Source: Phocaeicola_A sp963624095 (GTDB lineage Bacteria; Bacteroidota; Bacteroidia; Bacteroidales; Bacteroidaceae). Taken from it: DNA of 13,898 nucleotides. The notes beneath the pieces are model-generated. The model ran no database searches and was not told where the DNA came from. It saw only the letters and a list, made by a program, of their open reading frames with translations. The DNA lies in the NCBI GenBank assembly GCA_963624095.1, contig CAVFNZ010000063.1, positions 1 through 13,898 of the forward strand, written 5' to 3'. This document shows positions 6,308 through 13,898 of this stretch, piece by piece. The first letter of the stretch is position 1; each line of letters starts with the position of its first letter. The position numbers and the translations under genes are program-made.

Positions 6308-7471
6308 ATGGACAAGGATATTGATCAGCTAATCTATCGTTACTTGTCGGAGGAAGCCACCTCTGACGAAATACAACAGTTGGACACGTGGTTGAGCGAA
6401 GACAAGGAACACATCCGTTACTTCTTCCGCATAAAGAACCTCTATGACACCGTTCGTCCCGCTTTTGTTCCGGATACGATTGACGAACAAAAGGCGTATC
6501 GGGCTACGCTCCATCATATAAATGGAAGGAAATCCGCCACCCGCTGGTGGCTCACCGCCGCAGCCGCTGTAGCCGCCCTACTGGTGACAACGACTGCCGT
6601 GTTGCATTTCACCCAGACAGAGAAAAGCGCAAAGCCCGGTGTGACACAAAACCCGACTCGGTTTCAGCAAATAGCCTCAGCCACGCTGGTATTGCCCTCG
6701 GGCGAAGAGATTCCTTTAGGAGAGGCCGACTCCTTAGACATCACCGAAAACAACAACACCGTAGCAAAGGTGAAAGATTGCGCCATCAACTATTCCGACA
6801 ATGAAACGGATGTGCAAGTTGAGGCGTATCACCTTCTGCGTATTCCGTGCGGTGGAGAGTTCAAACTTACTTTGAGTGACGGGACGAAAATTTGGATTAA
6901 TGCCAAGACAGAGGTGCGCTATCCGTCCCTCTTCATTGGACAAGAGCGCAAAATATACGTCACCGGAGAGGCATACCTGGAAGTTGCACACAATGCGGAA
7001 CGACCATTCAAAGTAGTGACACCACAGAGTGAAGTGACCGTGTTGGGTACTTCGTTCAACGTGAACACCTATCCCGAGTTGCATGATGAGCAGGTGACGC
7101 TCCTTGAAGGAAAGGTACGGGTACGCACCGAGGAAAACGGGCAGTCTATCGTATTGAAGCCGGGCGAACAGGCATCGGTAAGCAAGGCGGACGGAACACT
7201 GAGCAAGCGGATTGTGGATCCAGAGCTCTATTGCGCTTGGCACAAAGGGGTGTTAGCCTTCGAGAACAGTTCGTTGGAGAAGATTCTTACAACCCTCTCA
7301 CGCGTGTATGACATAAAGGTTAGCTGGGAGGATGAATCCTTGAAGCAATTAGCCTTCACGGGTGAAATTCAGAAGTATGAGCAGACGGACAAGTTCCTGC
7401 GAATGATTAGCCTCACCAACGACGTGCGTTTCGAGATTCACGGAAGAGAGATTATTGTCATGAAACCTTAA
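6308..7471 (+). CDS. FecR-family anti-sigma factor (inner membrane)
   Basis: A 387-residue protein with a standard FecR layout. A cytoplasmic N-terminal segment (1-79, starting MDKDIDQLIYRYLSEE) would hold the sigma factor. One transmembrane helix covers about 80-101 (WWLTAAAAVAALLV). The periplasmic FecR domain spans about 180-275 and contains GGEFKLTLSDGTKIWINAKT, VTGEAYLEVAHN and VTVLGTSFNVN. A C-terminal DUF4974 domain (about 316-385, FENSSLEKILTTLSRVYDI) is the likely contact for the STN domain of the transducer. The start at 6308 gives the family N-terminus; an ATG seven bases upstream is in another frame. No clear -7 box was found in the 183 bases before it, so it may be co-transcribed with the sigma gene. 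Its stop codon TAA ends 86 bases before the chosen susC start. Confidence 0.95.
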   Translation: MDKDIDQLIYRYLSEEATSDEIQQLDTWLSEDKEHIRYFFRIKNLYDTVRPAFVPDTIDEQKAYRATLHHINGRKSATRWWLTAAAAVAALLVTTTAVLHFTQTEKSAKPGVTQNPTRFQQIASATLVLPSGEEIPLGEADSLDITENNNTVAKVKDCAINYSDNETDVQVEAYHLLRIPCGGEFKLTLSDGTKIWINAKTEVRYPSLFIGQERKIYVTGEAYLEVAHNAERPFKVVTPQSEVTVLGTSFNVNTYPELHDEQVTLLEGKVRVRTEENGQSIVLKPGEQASVSKADGTLSKRIVDPELYCAWHKGVLAFENSSLEKILTTLSRVYDIKVSWEDESLKQLAFTGEIQKYEQTDKFLRMISLTNDVRFEIHGREIIVMKP

Positions 7472-7476
7472 TGAAA

Positions 7477-7508
7477 GGGACGGTTGGTGATGCCGCACTT
7501 TCCGTCCC
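7477..7508 (+). promoter_or_regulatory. Hairpin in the fecR-susC junction
   Basis: GGGACGG (7477-7483) and CCGTCCC (7502-7508) form a perfect 7-bp stem. An inner GTG/CAC stem (7487-7489 with 7496-7498) is separated from it by a symmetrical 3x3 internal loop. No T-tract follows, so it is not an intrinsic terminator. Its place just after the fecR stop and 50 bases before susC suggests a processing or stability element that sets susC expression apart from fecR. The pairing is direct; the function is inferred. Confidence 0.45.
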
Positions 7509-7557
7509 CCCAATTAAATACCAAAATCAATCCAGTATTAATTTCAAATGCAAAAGT

Positions 7558-10500
7558 ATGAGAAAAGAGAAAGAATTGTTTCCGCCGCTGGCTAAAAGAA
7601 TGTTAACCAGGCGGGTGTGCATCTTCGTATGCTTTCTTTGCATGATGGCCTTGCAAGCGATGGCACAGGATGCAAGGAGGATTACACTGCATCTTAAAAA
7701 CTCCACGATGACGGAGTTCGTAAGGCAGATAAAACAGCAAACGGGTTACGCTTTCTTCTACAACAATGACGTTCCGGCCATGGTGGAACCCGTCAATGTA
7801 GACAAGAAGAATGCTCCCTTGGAAGAGGTATTGCGTGAGGTGTTAGTTCCCAAAGGCTACACGTTTACCATCGAAGACCGCACAATCATCATCAAGAAAG
7901 CGGCTTCCGCGCCCGCGCAAAAGTCCGAAGTTTCCGGTACGGTTGTCGACGAGAGGGGTCTCGCTCTGCCTGGTGTCAATGTAGTGGTGAAGGGGACAGA
8001 CCAAGGAACGACAACCGACATGGACGGAAAGTTCACGCTGACCTTGAGCAAGCCCAACCCTACGCTGACATTCACGTTCGTGGGAATGGAAACCCAAGAG
8101 GTCAGGCACAAGGGACAGAGAGAGATGAAGGTAAGGATGAAAGAGGCGCAAGCCGAAATCGAAGAGGTGGTCGTAACCGGTATGTTCACCCGTAAGGCAA
8201 ACAGTTACACGGGAGCCGTTACCACCATCAAAGGAGACGACCTGAAAGCCGTAGGCAACGGCAACATATTGCAAAGTTTGAAGAATATCGACCCGTCATT
8301 TATGATGGTGGAGGATTTGTCCGCAGGCTCTGACCCGAACACCCTGCCAAACATCCAGATGCGAGGACAGACAGGCTTCTCGGAGGTGGTTAGCGAATAT
8401 CAAGAGAACCCGAACCAACCTTTGTTTATTTTAAACGGATTCGAAACGACCATGACCAAGATTCTCGACCTGGACATGAACCTGGTAGAAAGCGTTACCT
8501 TGCTGAAAGATGCCACGGCAAAGGCCATCTATGGTTCGAAGGCAGCCAACGGAGTGGTGGTTGTGGAGACGAGACGACCCGGGAAAGGGCGTATGAAAAT
8601 CTCATACACAGGAAGTGTCGACATCGAAGCGCCTGACTTGTCGAGCTACGACCTCTGTAACGCCATGGAAAAATTACAAGCGGAACGAAATGCAGGGTTT
8701 TATTCCAGTGAATCAGCAAAGGCTCAGATAGAGAAAGACCAACAATACAGCCTCATGCTTAGAGACGTCTTGGCGGGCGTTGACACCTACTGGTTGGACA
8801 AGCCTTTACGTGTAGGTGTCGGACAAAAACACTCGCTGTACCTTGAGGGTGGAGACGACTACATGCTATACGGAGTAAACCTGAGCTACAATGACGTGGC
8901 AGGTGTGATGAAGGGGTCGAACAGATCCGTACTGAATGGAGGAATCACACTTTCGTATCGCTACAAAAAGCTGTCATTCCGTAATCAGTTAAGCATCGAT
9001 GACAACAACTCAAGTGACTCCCCTTATGGAACCTTTAGCCAGTACGCCAAGCTAAACCCCTACAACCGCATCTATGATGACGATGGCAAAATGAACAGTT
9101 TTTGGACGAATAACATCACCGAGTACAACTACCTCAAAAACGGGTCAATCAATACCCGCTTCGACGATAAATACACGATGTTGACAGAAAACTTTTATGT
9201 TGAATATCAGGCGACGAAAGACCTTCGGCTTACCGCCCGCTTCGGCCTCATCAAAAAGAACAGCGAATCGGAAGACTATAAGCCTGCTGACCATACGGAC
9301 TTCATCAACTATTCAGGTGATAGAGCCGCATTGAAAGGGTCATACGCTATAAGCCAACGGAAAGACAACACCATCAGTGCGGATTTAGGCGCTGCTTATT
9401 CTGTGCAGTTAAACAAACACCTCTTCTTCCTCAATGCGCAATACAGCCTGAGCAGACAAAAATATGACTACTATGCCCTCACTGCCGAAGGACTGCCTAA
9501 TGAAAATATGGACCACATATCCATGGCGATACAATATCAAGGGACAAAGCCCACCGGCGGAGAGGGAATCACGCGCGACATGGGTATTGTGTCTTCTTTA
9601 AACTACTCATATAATGACCGTTACTTAGTGGATATCAACTACCGTTTGACAGGGTCGTCAGATTTCGGAGCGGACAACCGCTGGGGAAGTTTCTATTCCT
9701 TTGGTGCCGGTTGGAACATGCATCAAGAGGATTTTCTCAAAGACGTTTCGTGGCTTACCCGATTGAAACTTAGGGCCTCAACCGGATATACCGGTTCACA
9801 AGGGTTTAGCTCCTATGCCGCAGTCCCCACCCTGAATTACTATCAGGAGACTTACCAAGGAAAGTTGGGCTCTTACCTTTTGGGATTGGCGAATTCGGAC
9901 TTGGCATGGCAAAAGAAGTATGATACGAACGTTGGTATGGACCTATCTCTTTTTGAAGGAAACCTGAACGGACGTTTCGACTATTACATTGCAACGACCA
10001 AAGGAACGATTACATCCGTGTCCACACCTCCCTCCACCGGATTTTCTTCATACACGGCAAACCTGGGTGAAGTGGAGAACAAAGGTTGGGAAGCCAGCTT
10101 GAACTGGCGAATTTGGCGGGATGCCAAAACAGCCAGCTACGTCTCACTATACGCATCCGCATCCTCAAATAAGAATGTACTGAAGAAGGTATCCAATTCA
10201 TTAAAGGCATTGAACGACAAGTCTGACGAACAATATGAAACGGACAAGACAAACACCGCCATCCCGGTGCGCTATGAAGAGGGCAGTTCCATGACCGCCA
10301 TTTGGGTAGTCAAATCGTTGGGAATCGACCCGGAAACAGGCAAGGAAGTATTTGTAAAAAAAGACGGCTCACTTACCTACGACTGGAGCAGTAGCGACTA
10401 TATTGACGGGGGCGACTCCCGTCCGAAAGTTTCCGGTAATTTCGGTGTGAATATGGAATACCGCGGTTTCGGTCTGAATGCCGGATTCACTTGGCGGTTA

Positions 10501-10875
10501 GGTGGCCAGATATACAACGAGACCTTATTGAGTAAAGTTGAAAATGCAGACTTGAGATACAATGTAGACCGCCGTGTTTTCAAGGGTCGTTGGAGCGAAC
10601 CGGGGCAGATTGCGCGTTTCAAAAGCATTGCGGATGACTCGTACACCCAACCCACCTCGCGTTTTGTAGAAGACTACAACACGCTGACATTCTCATCCCT
10701 AAGTCTTTCATACGATTTTCGTGAATGCAAATTCATGCGCAACAGTTTCCTTGAGCGCATGAAAGCCACGTTCTACATGAACGACCTGTTCACTTTGTCC
10801 TCCGTGAAGATTGAGAGAGGAACATCCTATCCCTTCGCAAGGACTTTCTCGTTTTCACTACAGTTGAACTTTTAA
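7558..10875 (+). CDS. susC: SusC-family TonB-linked outer-membrane transporter with STN signalling domain
   Basis: I choose the ATG at 7558 (1105 residues), which gives MRKEKELFPP and a signal peptide ending QAMA|Q after residue 36. The frame stays open back to an ATG at 7471, but that 29-residue extension has no export character and covers a hairpin. Domains in order: STN (secretin/TonB N-terminus) about 39-113; carboxypeptidase-regulatory-like about 124-195 with LPGVNVVVKGT; EEVVVTG at 201-207, the usual SusC lead-in to the plug; plug up to about 340, with LKDATAKAIYGSKAANGVVVVET; then the 22-strand barrel, ending FSFSLQLNF with a terminal Phe. The STN domain marks it as a transducer as well as a transporter: it should signal ligand to FecR. 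SusD follows after 11 bases and would form its lid. The ligand cannot be read from sequence; the symbol denotes the family only. Confidence 0.93.
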   Translation: MRKEKELFPPLAKRMLTRRVCIFVCFLCMMALQAMAQDARRITLHLKNSTMTEFVRQIKQQTGYAFFYNNDVPAMVEPVNVDKKNAPLEEVLREVLVPKGYTFTIEDRTIIIKKAASAPAQKSEVSGTVVDERGLALPGVNVVVKGTDQGTTTDMDGKFTLTLSKPNPTLTFTFVGMETQEVRHKGQREMKVRMKEAQAEIEEVVVTGMFTRKANSYTGAVTTIKGDDLKAVGNGNILQSLKNIDPSFMMVEDLSAGSDPNTLPNIQMRGQTGFSEVVSEYQENPNQPLFILNGFETTMTKILDLDMNLVESVTLLKDATAKAIYGSKAANGVVVVETRRPGKGRMKISYTGSVDIEAPDLSSYDLCNAMEKLQAERNAGFYSSESAKAQIEKDQQYSLMLRDVLAGVDTYWLDKPLRVGVGQKHSLYLEGGDDYMLYGVNLSYNDVAGVMKGSNRSVLNGGITLSYRYKKLSFRNQLSIDDNNSSDSPYGTFSQYAKLNPYNRIYDDDGKMNSFWTNNITEYNYLKNGSINTRFDDKYTMLTENFYVEYQATKDLRLTARFGLIKKNSESEDYKPADHTDFINYSGDRAALKGSYAISQRKDNTISADLGAAYSVQLNKHLFFLNAQYSLSRQKYDYYALTAEGLPNENMDHISMAIQYQGTKPTGGEGITRDMGIVSSLNYSYNDRYLVDINYRLTGSSDFGADNRWGSFYSFGAGWNMHQEDFLKDVSWLTRLKLRASTGYTGSQGFSSYAAVPTLNYYQETYQGKLGSYLLGLANSDLAWQKKYDTNVGMDLSLFEGNLNGRFDYYIATTKGTITSVSTPPSTGFSSYTANLGEVENKGWEASLNWRIWRDAKTASYVSLYASASSNKNVLKKVSNSLKALNDKSDEQYETDKTNTAIPVRYEEGSSMTAIWVVKSLGIDPETGKEVFVKKDGSLTYDWSSSDYIDGGDSRPKVSGNFGVNMEYRGFGLNAGFTWRLGGQIYNETLLSKVENADLRYNVDRRVFKGRWSEPGQIARFKSIADDSYTQPTSRFVEDYNTLTFSSLSLSYDFRECKFMRNSFLERMKATFYMNDLFTLSSVKIERGTSYPFARTFSFSLQLNF

Positions 10876-10886
10876 ACAAAAGCACG

Positions 10887-12296
10887 ATGAAAAGAAAAAT
10901 GATTAAATATTCCGCTTTAGGTCTATGCATGCTGGTGCTACAGGCATGTAACGACTATTTTGATGTCCGGCCTAAGTCACAAGTGCTGGCGGAGTACCTG
11001 TTTGAGACGGAAGAAGGCTTCGATGACCAATTGACGGGAGTCTACAAACAACTGGCTTCAACCTCACTCTACGGAAAGGAGCTGACGTTCGGTTTTATGG
11101 AGACCTTGTCGCAAAACTACGATCTGCCCGCTGGCAGTCCGTACGAGGAAGCGGCAAAGTACAACTATGAAAGCACGACCATTAAATCCAAGATAGACGC
11201 TATCTGGTCAGGGATGTACACCGCAATCGCCAACATCAATGTCATGATGGAGTATATAGACAAGGACTTGTCCATCTTCACGGGCGACCATCACAACATG
11301 TACAAAGGAGAGGCATTGTGTTTGAGAGGGTTCATTCACCTTGAGTTGTTGCGGATGTTTGCACCCGCCTACGGTGCCAACCCTGATGCTCCGGCTATAC
11401 CTTACGTAACCGCCTACTCTCCGGAGGTCACGGAGCAGTCCACTGTCGCAAAAGTGCTGGATTACATCATCAAGGATTTGGAAGAGGCAGCAGGGTTACT
11501 AACAATTCCTTCCGATAATAATAATTATAATGGATATAGGGCGGACTACTACTTGGCGACTGCGTTGCTTGCGCGTGCCTATTGGTGGAAAGGAGATGCG
11601 GAGAATGCCTTAAAGTACGCCAGAGTAGTCATCAACGATTCATCCATTGAGTATCTAAGATCTTGGGTATACAGCAGTTCATTGGAAAGTTCAGACCGCA
11701 GTTATTGGGACCGCATGTTTTCCACGGAATTACTATTCCGACTTGAAGTGCTCAATCTGGACGATATAACAGACCCCTATTTCAAGAACAGCGGCAGCGG
11801 CACTGACAAGCTGTCGCCATCTCCATCAAAATGGGAAGACATCTATGAATATTCCAAGGGATACGGAACGGATTTCCGGTACTCCAAGCACTGGGAATAT
11901 GACGGGAGTGACCCTTATTTCGCCAAATATTGGCAATACGAAAACGGCATGTACAACAATATGGTTCCTGTGGTCAGGAAATCCGAAGCCTATTACATAG
12001 CCGCAGAAGCATTGGCAAGCATGGGATCGGTTTCTGAGGCGGTAGCTTATCTCAACGAGGTTCGTTCACACCGCAACCTTAGTGAATTTCCATTGGAAGA
12101 GACGATATCAGCGAATGAGCTCCAAAATGAAATCTACAAGGAAGTTCGCAAGGAGACGGTCGGTGAGGGGCAACTGTTTTTCTTCTACAAACGGTTGAAA
12201 TACACGAACATCCCGGGGTCGTCTGTTCCTGCAAACGATGCCGTCTATGTACTGCCAATGCCGGACAATGAAAAAGAGTTTGGTAAAAGAAAATAA
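10887..12296 (+). CDS. susD: SusD/RagB-family surface lipoprotein
   Basis: A 469-residue lipoprotein within the family's usual length. The signal MKRKMIKYSALGLCMLVLQAC has a lipobox LQAC with the lipidated Cys at 21, followed by NDYFDVRPKSQV; the acidic residue just after Cys fits the surface-export signal of Bacteroidetes lipoproteins. The opening FDVRPKSQVLAEYLFETEEGFDDQLTGVY is the standard SusD N-terminus. Helical TPR-like stretches follow, including YKGEALCLRGFIHLELLRMF, YRADYYLATALLARAYWW and SEAYYIAAEAL. The end has the YVLPMPDNE segment typical of the family C-terminus. It should cap the SusC barrel at the cell surface and bind the ligand. It lies 11 bases from susC and 17 from the next lipoprotein, so it is co-transcribed. 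The binding specificity is unknown; the symbol denotes the family only. Confidence 0.95.
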   Translation: MKRKMIKYSALGLCMLVLQACNDYFDVRPKSQVLAEYLFETEEGFDDQLTGVYKQLASTSLYGKELTFGFMETLSQNYDLPAGSPYEEAAKYNYESTTIKSKIDAIWSGMYTAIANINVMMEYIDKDLSIFTGDHHNMYKGEALCLRGFIHLELLRMFAPAYGANPDAPAIPYVTAYSPEVTEQSTVAKVLDYIIKDLEEAAGLLTIPSDNNNYNGYRADYYLATALLARAYWWKGDAENALKYARVVINDSSIEYLRSWVYSSSLESSDRSYWDRMFSTELLFRLEVLNLDDITDPYFKNSGSGTDKLSPSPSKWEDIYEYSKGYGTDFRYSKHWEYDGSDPYFAKYWQYENGMYNNMVPVVRKSEAYYIAAEALASMGSVSEAVAYLNEVRSHRNLSEFPLEETISANELQNEIYKEVRKETVGEGQLFFFYKRLKYTNIPGSSVPANDAVYVLPMPDNEKEFGKRK

Positions 12297-12313
12297 TCAA
12301 AACGATAAGACGA

Positions 12314-13033
12314 ATGAAACGAAATATATTTTTACTCGCATGCCTGCTCCTATCATGGGTTGGTTGCAAAAACGATGATTATGTGTGGGGAGACATGAGT
12401 TACGCTCGCATCGTTGGTCCTGAAATCTGGACACTGGGAACAGACTCTATGACCTACACGTTCTCCACTTCCTCTTCTGATGTTACTCAGTTTACGATAG
12501 AGGCTATGATTTATGTTCAGGGGAAAGTCGCGGACAATGACAGGAGTGTACGTCTAAAGGTCGATGAATCCAGGACATCCGCTGCAACAGACAGTTACTC
12601 TTTTCCTTCCGAAGTTATATTAAAAGGAGGTGAGCACAGTGCCCTTTGCCCTATCGTAATCAACAGGACAGATGACATTAAGGATAAAGAGTATCGTTTG
12701 TGCGTGGAGATAGCGCCTGCCGGCGACTTGAAGGCCGGTGTAACCAAAGATGCGTCACTGACTATCACATGGACCGATAAGATATCCAAGCCTTTGAATT
12801 GGGACGACGATTTGAACGAGTTCTTCGGAACCTATAGCGAGGTCAAATACCGCTTCATCATTTCAACGTTGGGTGTCTCCAGCTTCCCGTACGGTGAAGG
12901 TGATTTCACATGGGGAAAAATGTGGAACTACCATCTTCAGTTGATTGCCGCTTTGGAAAAGTACAATGCGGATGAAACCAATCCGGACCGTCCTTTGAAG
13001 GATGAGAATGAAGGTATTGTATCATTTAACTAA
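12314..13033 (+). CDS. DUF4843-type surface lipoprotein
   Basis: A 239-residue lipoprotein with signal MKRNIFLLACLLLSWVGC (lipidated Cys18) followed by KNDD, an acidic cluster fitting a surface-export signal. The mature N-terminus (YVWGDMSYARIVGP), the beta-rich middle (DVTQFTIEAMIYVQGKVADNDR, YRLCVEIAP) and the C-terminal FFGTYSEVKYRFI match the DUF4843 pattern as I know it. These proteins are almost always encoded between susD and a PKD-like lipoprotein gene, as here, with 17- and 5-base gaps. They probably form part of an enlarged SusCD complex at the cell surface. No enzymatic motif is visible, so a binding or structural role is likelier than catalysis. Family assignment rests on sequence character plus gene order. 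Confidence 0.8.
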   Translation: MKRNIFLLACLLLSWVGCKNDDYVWGDMSYARIVGPEIWTLGTDSMTYTFSTSSSDVTQFTIEAMIYVQGKVADNDRSVRLKVDESRTSAATDSYSFPSEVILKGGEHSALCPIVINRTDDIKDKEYRLCVEIAPAGDLKAGVTKDASLTITWTDKISKPLNWDDDLNEFFGTYSEVKYRFIISTLGVSSFPYGEGDFTWGKMWNYHLQLIAALEKYNADETNPDRPLKDENEGIVSFN

Positions 13034-13038
13034 CATCG

Positions 13039-13898
13039 ATGAACATGAAAAGATTAATATATATTTTATTGGGTTTATGTTTCCCGGTATTCTACAGTTG
13101 CATGGATGATTTAGGCAACTATGATTACGACTACGAAGACGTGCCGGTAATCGAGATAGATTCAGCTTTGCTGGCACAAGCGGGAAAAAGCATCTACTAC
13201 ATTCCGTGGAATGTGGGGGATAAAGTCAGCGTACCGTTGGAGATTAACTATAAATNNNNNNNNNNGTTGGTAGCTGATTACCCTTATAAGGCCCAATCCG
13301 TAGGCAATGCTCAAGTTTATCCCCCTGCGGATACCATCTGCCGGACGTTAAGCTTAGACTATACGGTAAGTCTGGAAGCCGGGAAAAAGTATTCGTTAGA
13401 CCTGATAATCATGGACACCGTAACAAACCTAAGCAAAAGATATTCCTTCTTAGGCTCTTTCGAAGTCCCTGAGGCCGGATATGTGTATGGAATATACTGC
13501 TTACAAGAGAAAAATGGACGACTGGATATGGATGTATTCGGGACTCCGGCCGCATTAATCTATAGTTACAATAGTTCGAAAACTTTCCACGTAAAAGACT
13601 ACTGGAGTAAAGTCCACCCAGACCATCCGCTGAAAGGCAAGACGGGATCTGTCTACCATTCGTCAACAGGCTCTTGGTTCTATGTATTCACCGATGAGGA
13701 GGGCATGCGTTGCGCACCTGCCAACTTGGTGGTTATGGACACTTGGGAAGAAATGTTCCATGATGTTCCTGATTACGCTCCGGAGGCTTATACCTGTCTC
13801 AATAAATGTGATTTCTTGATTAACGACGGGAAGTTGCATTGTCTCTATTTGGGAAAAGGCGACCGTAAGTTCCTTGCGCCCACAGGAGGAGATTACGA
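13039..13898 (+). CDS. PKD-like family surface lipoprotein (partial; contains a sequence gap)
   Basis: The gene opens 5 bases after the DUF4843 stop and runs off the right edge. The start may be the ATG at 13039 or the in-frame ATG at 13045. The signal MNMKRLIYILLGLCFPVFYSC has its lipidated Cys at 21, followed by MDDLGNYDYDYEDV, the hallmark N-terminus of PKD-like family lipoproteins (PF16407 type). Ten Ns at 13256-13265 interrupt it after residue 72. The frame stays open on both sides if the gap really is ten bases. Downstream LDYTVSLEAGKKYSLDLIIMDT is a PKD-like beta sandwich, followed by GYVYGIYCLQEKNGRLDM, which looks like the first blades of a repeated beta structure. Known members are about 500 residues, so roughly half is missing. 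Probably an accessory ligand-binding subunit of the SusCD complex. Confidence 0.8.
   Translation, partial: MNMKRLIYILLGLCFPVFYSCMDDLGNYDYDYEDVPVIEIDSALLAQAGKSIYYIPWNVGDKVSVPLEINYKXXXXLVADYPYKAQSVGNAQVYPPADTICRTLSLDYTVSLEAGKKYSLDLIIMDTVTNLSKRYSFLGSFEVPEAGYVYGIYCLQEKNGRLDMDVFGTPAALIYSYNSSKTFHVKDYWSKVHPDHPLKGKTGSVYHSSTGSWFYVFTDEEGMRCAPANLVVMDTWEEMFHDVPDYAPEAYTCLNKCDFLINDGKLHCLYLGKGDRKFLAPTGGDY
13256..13265. other. Assembly gap (ten Ns) inside the PKD-like gene
   Basis: A run of exactly ten Ns marks a scaffold join. It falls between VPLEINYK and LVADYPYK, where PKD-like proteins usually have a loop and strand before the conserved region. The true gap may well differ from ten bases even though ten keeps the frame. 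Confidence 0.95.

Noticed and set aside
6734..7243. A 169-codon minus-strand frame inside fecR
   Set aside because: Codon-aligned shadow of FecR with no family features.
7471..7557. A 29-residue N-terminal extension of SusC from the ATG at 7471
   Set aside because: It precedes a complete signal peptide beginning at 7558, has no export character and covers a structured hairpin; the open frame appears fortuitous.
12595..12789. A 64-codon minus-strand frame within the DUF4843-type gene
   Set aside because: Antisense to a well-supported lipoprotein gene, with no domain and no supporting signals.

Overview
The window looks like chromosomal DNA from a gut-type member of Bacteroidales (Bacteroides, Phocaeicola or Parabacteroides). 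Four things point there: a SusC/SusD pair driven by an ECF sigma factor and FecR anti-sigma factor; promoter boxes of the Bacteroidetes type (TAnnTTTG); surface-lipoprotein signals with acidic residues just after the lipidated cysteine; and an AAA-ATPase/PD-(D/E)XK gene of a kind that is highly multiplied in this order. I cannot name the species.

Layout. (1) 1-1410, minus strand: an AAA-ATPase-like / PD-(D/E)XK nuclease-like gene whose C-terminus is cut by the window edge. (2) 1411-1898: a 488-base non-coding stretch that is dense in signals. It holds a promoter for the ATPase gene, a 22-bp-periodic array of a 14-bp repeat, a compact promoter-to-terminator unit that looks like a small RNA gene, a large inverted repeat containing a perfect TTGAT-N4-ATCAA (FNR/CRP-type) core, and a terminator for the next gene. 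(3) 1899-2474, minus: a small outer-membrane beta-barrel protein. (4) 2589-5438, minus: a large outer-membrane beta-barrel protein with a carboxypeptidase-regulatory-like and plug-like N-terminus. (5) 5439-5557: a short divergent promoter region. (6) 5558 to the right edge, plus: ECF sigma factor, FecR anti-sigma factor, SusC with an STN signalling domain, SusD, a DUF4843-type lipoprotein and a PKD-like lipoprotein that is truncated by the window and interrupted by ten Ns.

How the genes work together. The right half is a trans-envelope signalling and uptake locus. SusC/SusD bind and import a ligand across the outer membrane. The STN domain of SusC is expected to contact the periplasmic FecR, which then releases or activates the ECF sigma factor to transcribe the uptake operon. 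SusC, SusD, DUF4843 and PKD-like genes are spaced by 11, 17 and 5 bases, so they are almost certainly one transcript. No glycoside hydrolase or polysaccharide lyase is visible. From memory, the SusCD complex with two extra lipoproteins from B. thetaiotaomicron (BT2261-2264) has a similar make-up and carried peptides, so a peptide or protein-derived ligand is a reasonable guess, but it is only a guess.

The protein-coding content belongs to known families. The least explained DNA is the 1411-1898 intergenic region. Base composition also changes: hand-counted 60-base lines inside the large minus-strand barrel gene gave 34 and 40 G+C, and lines inside susC gave 28 and 30, so the two halves may have different histories.
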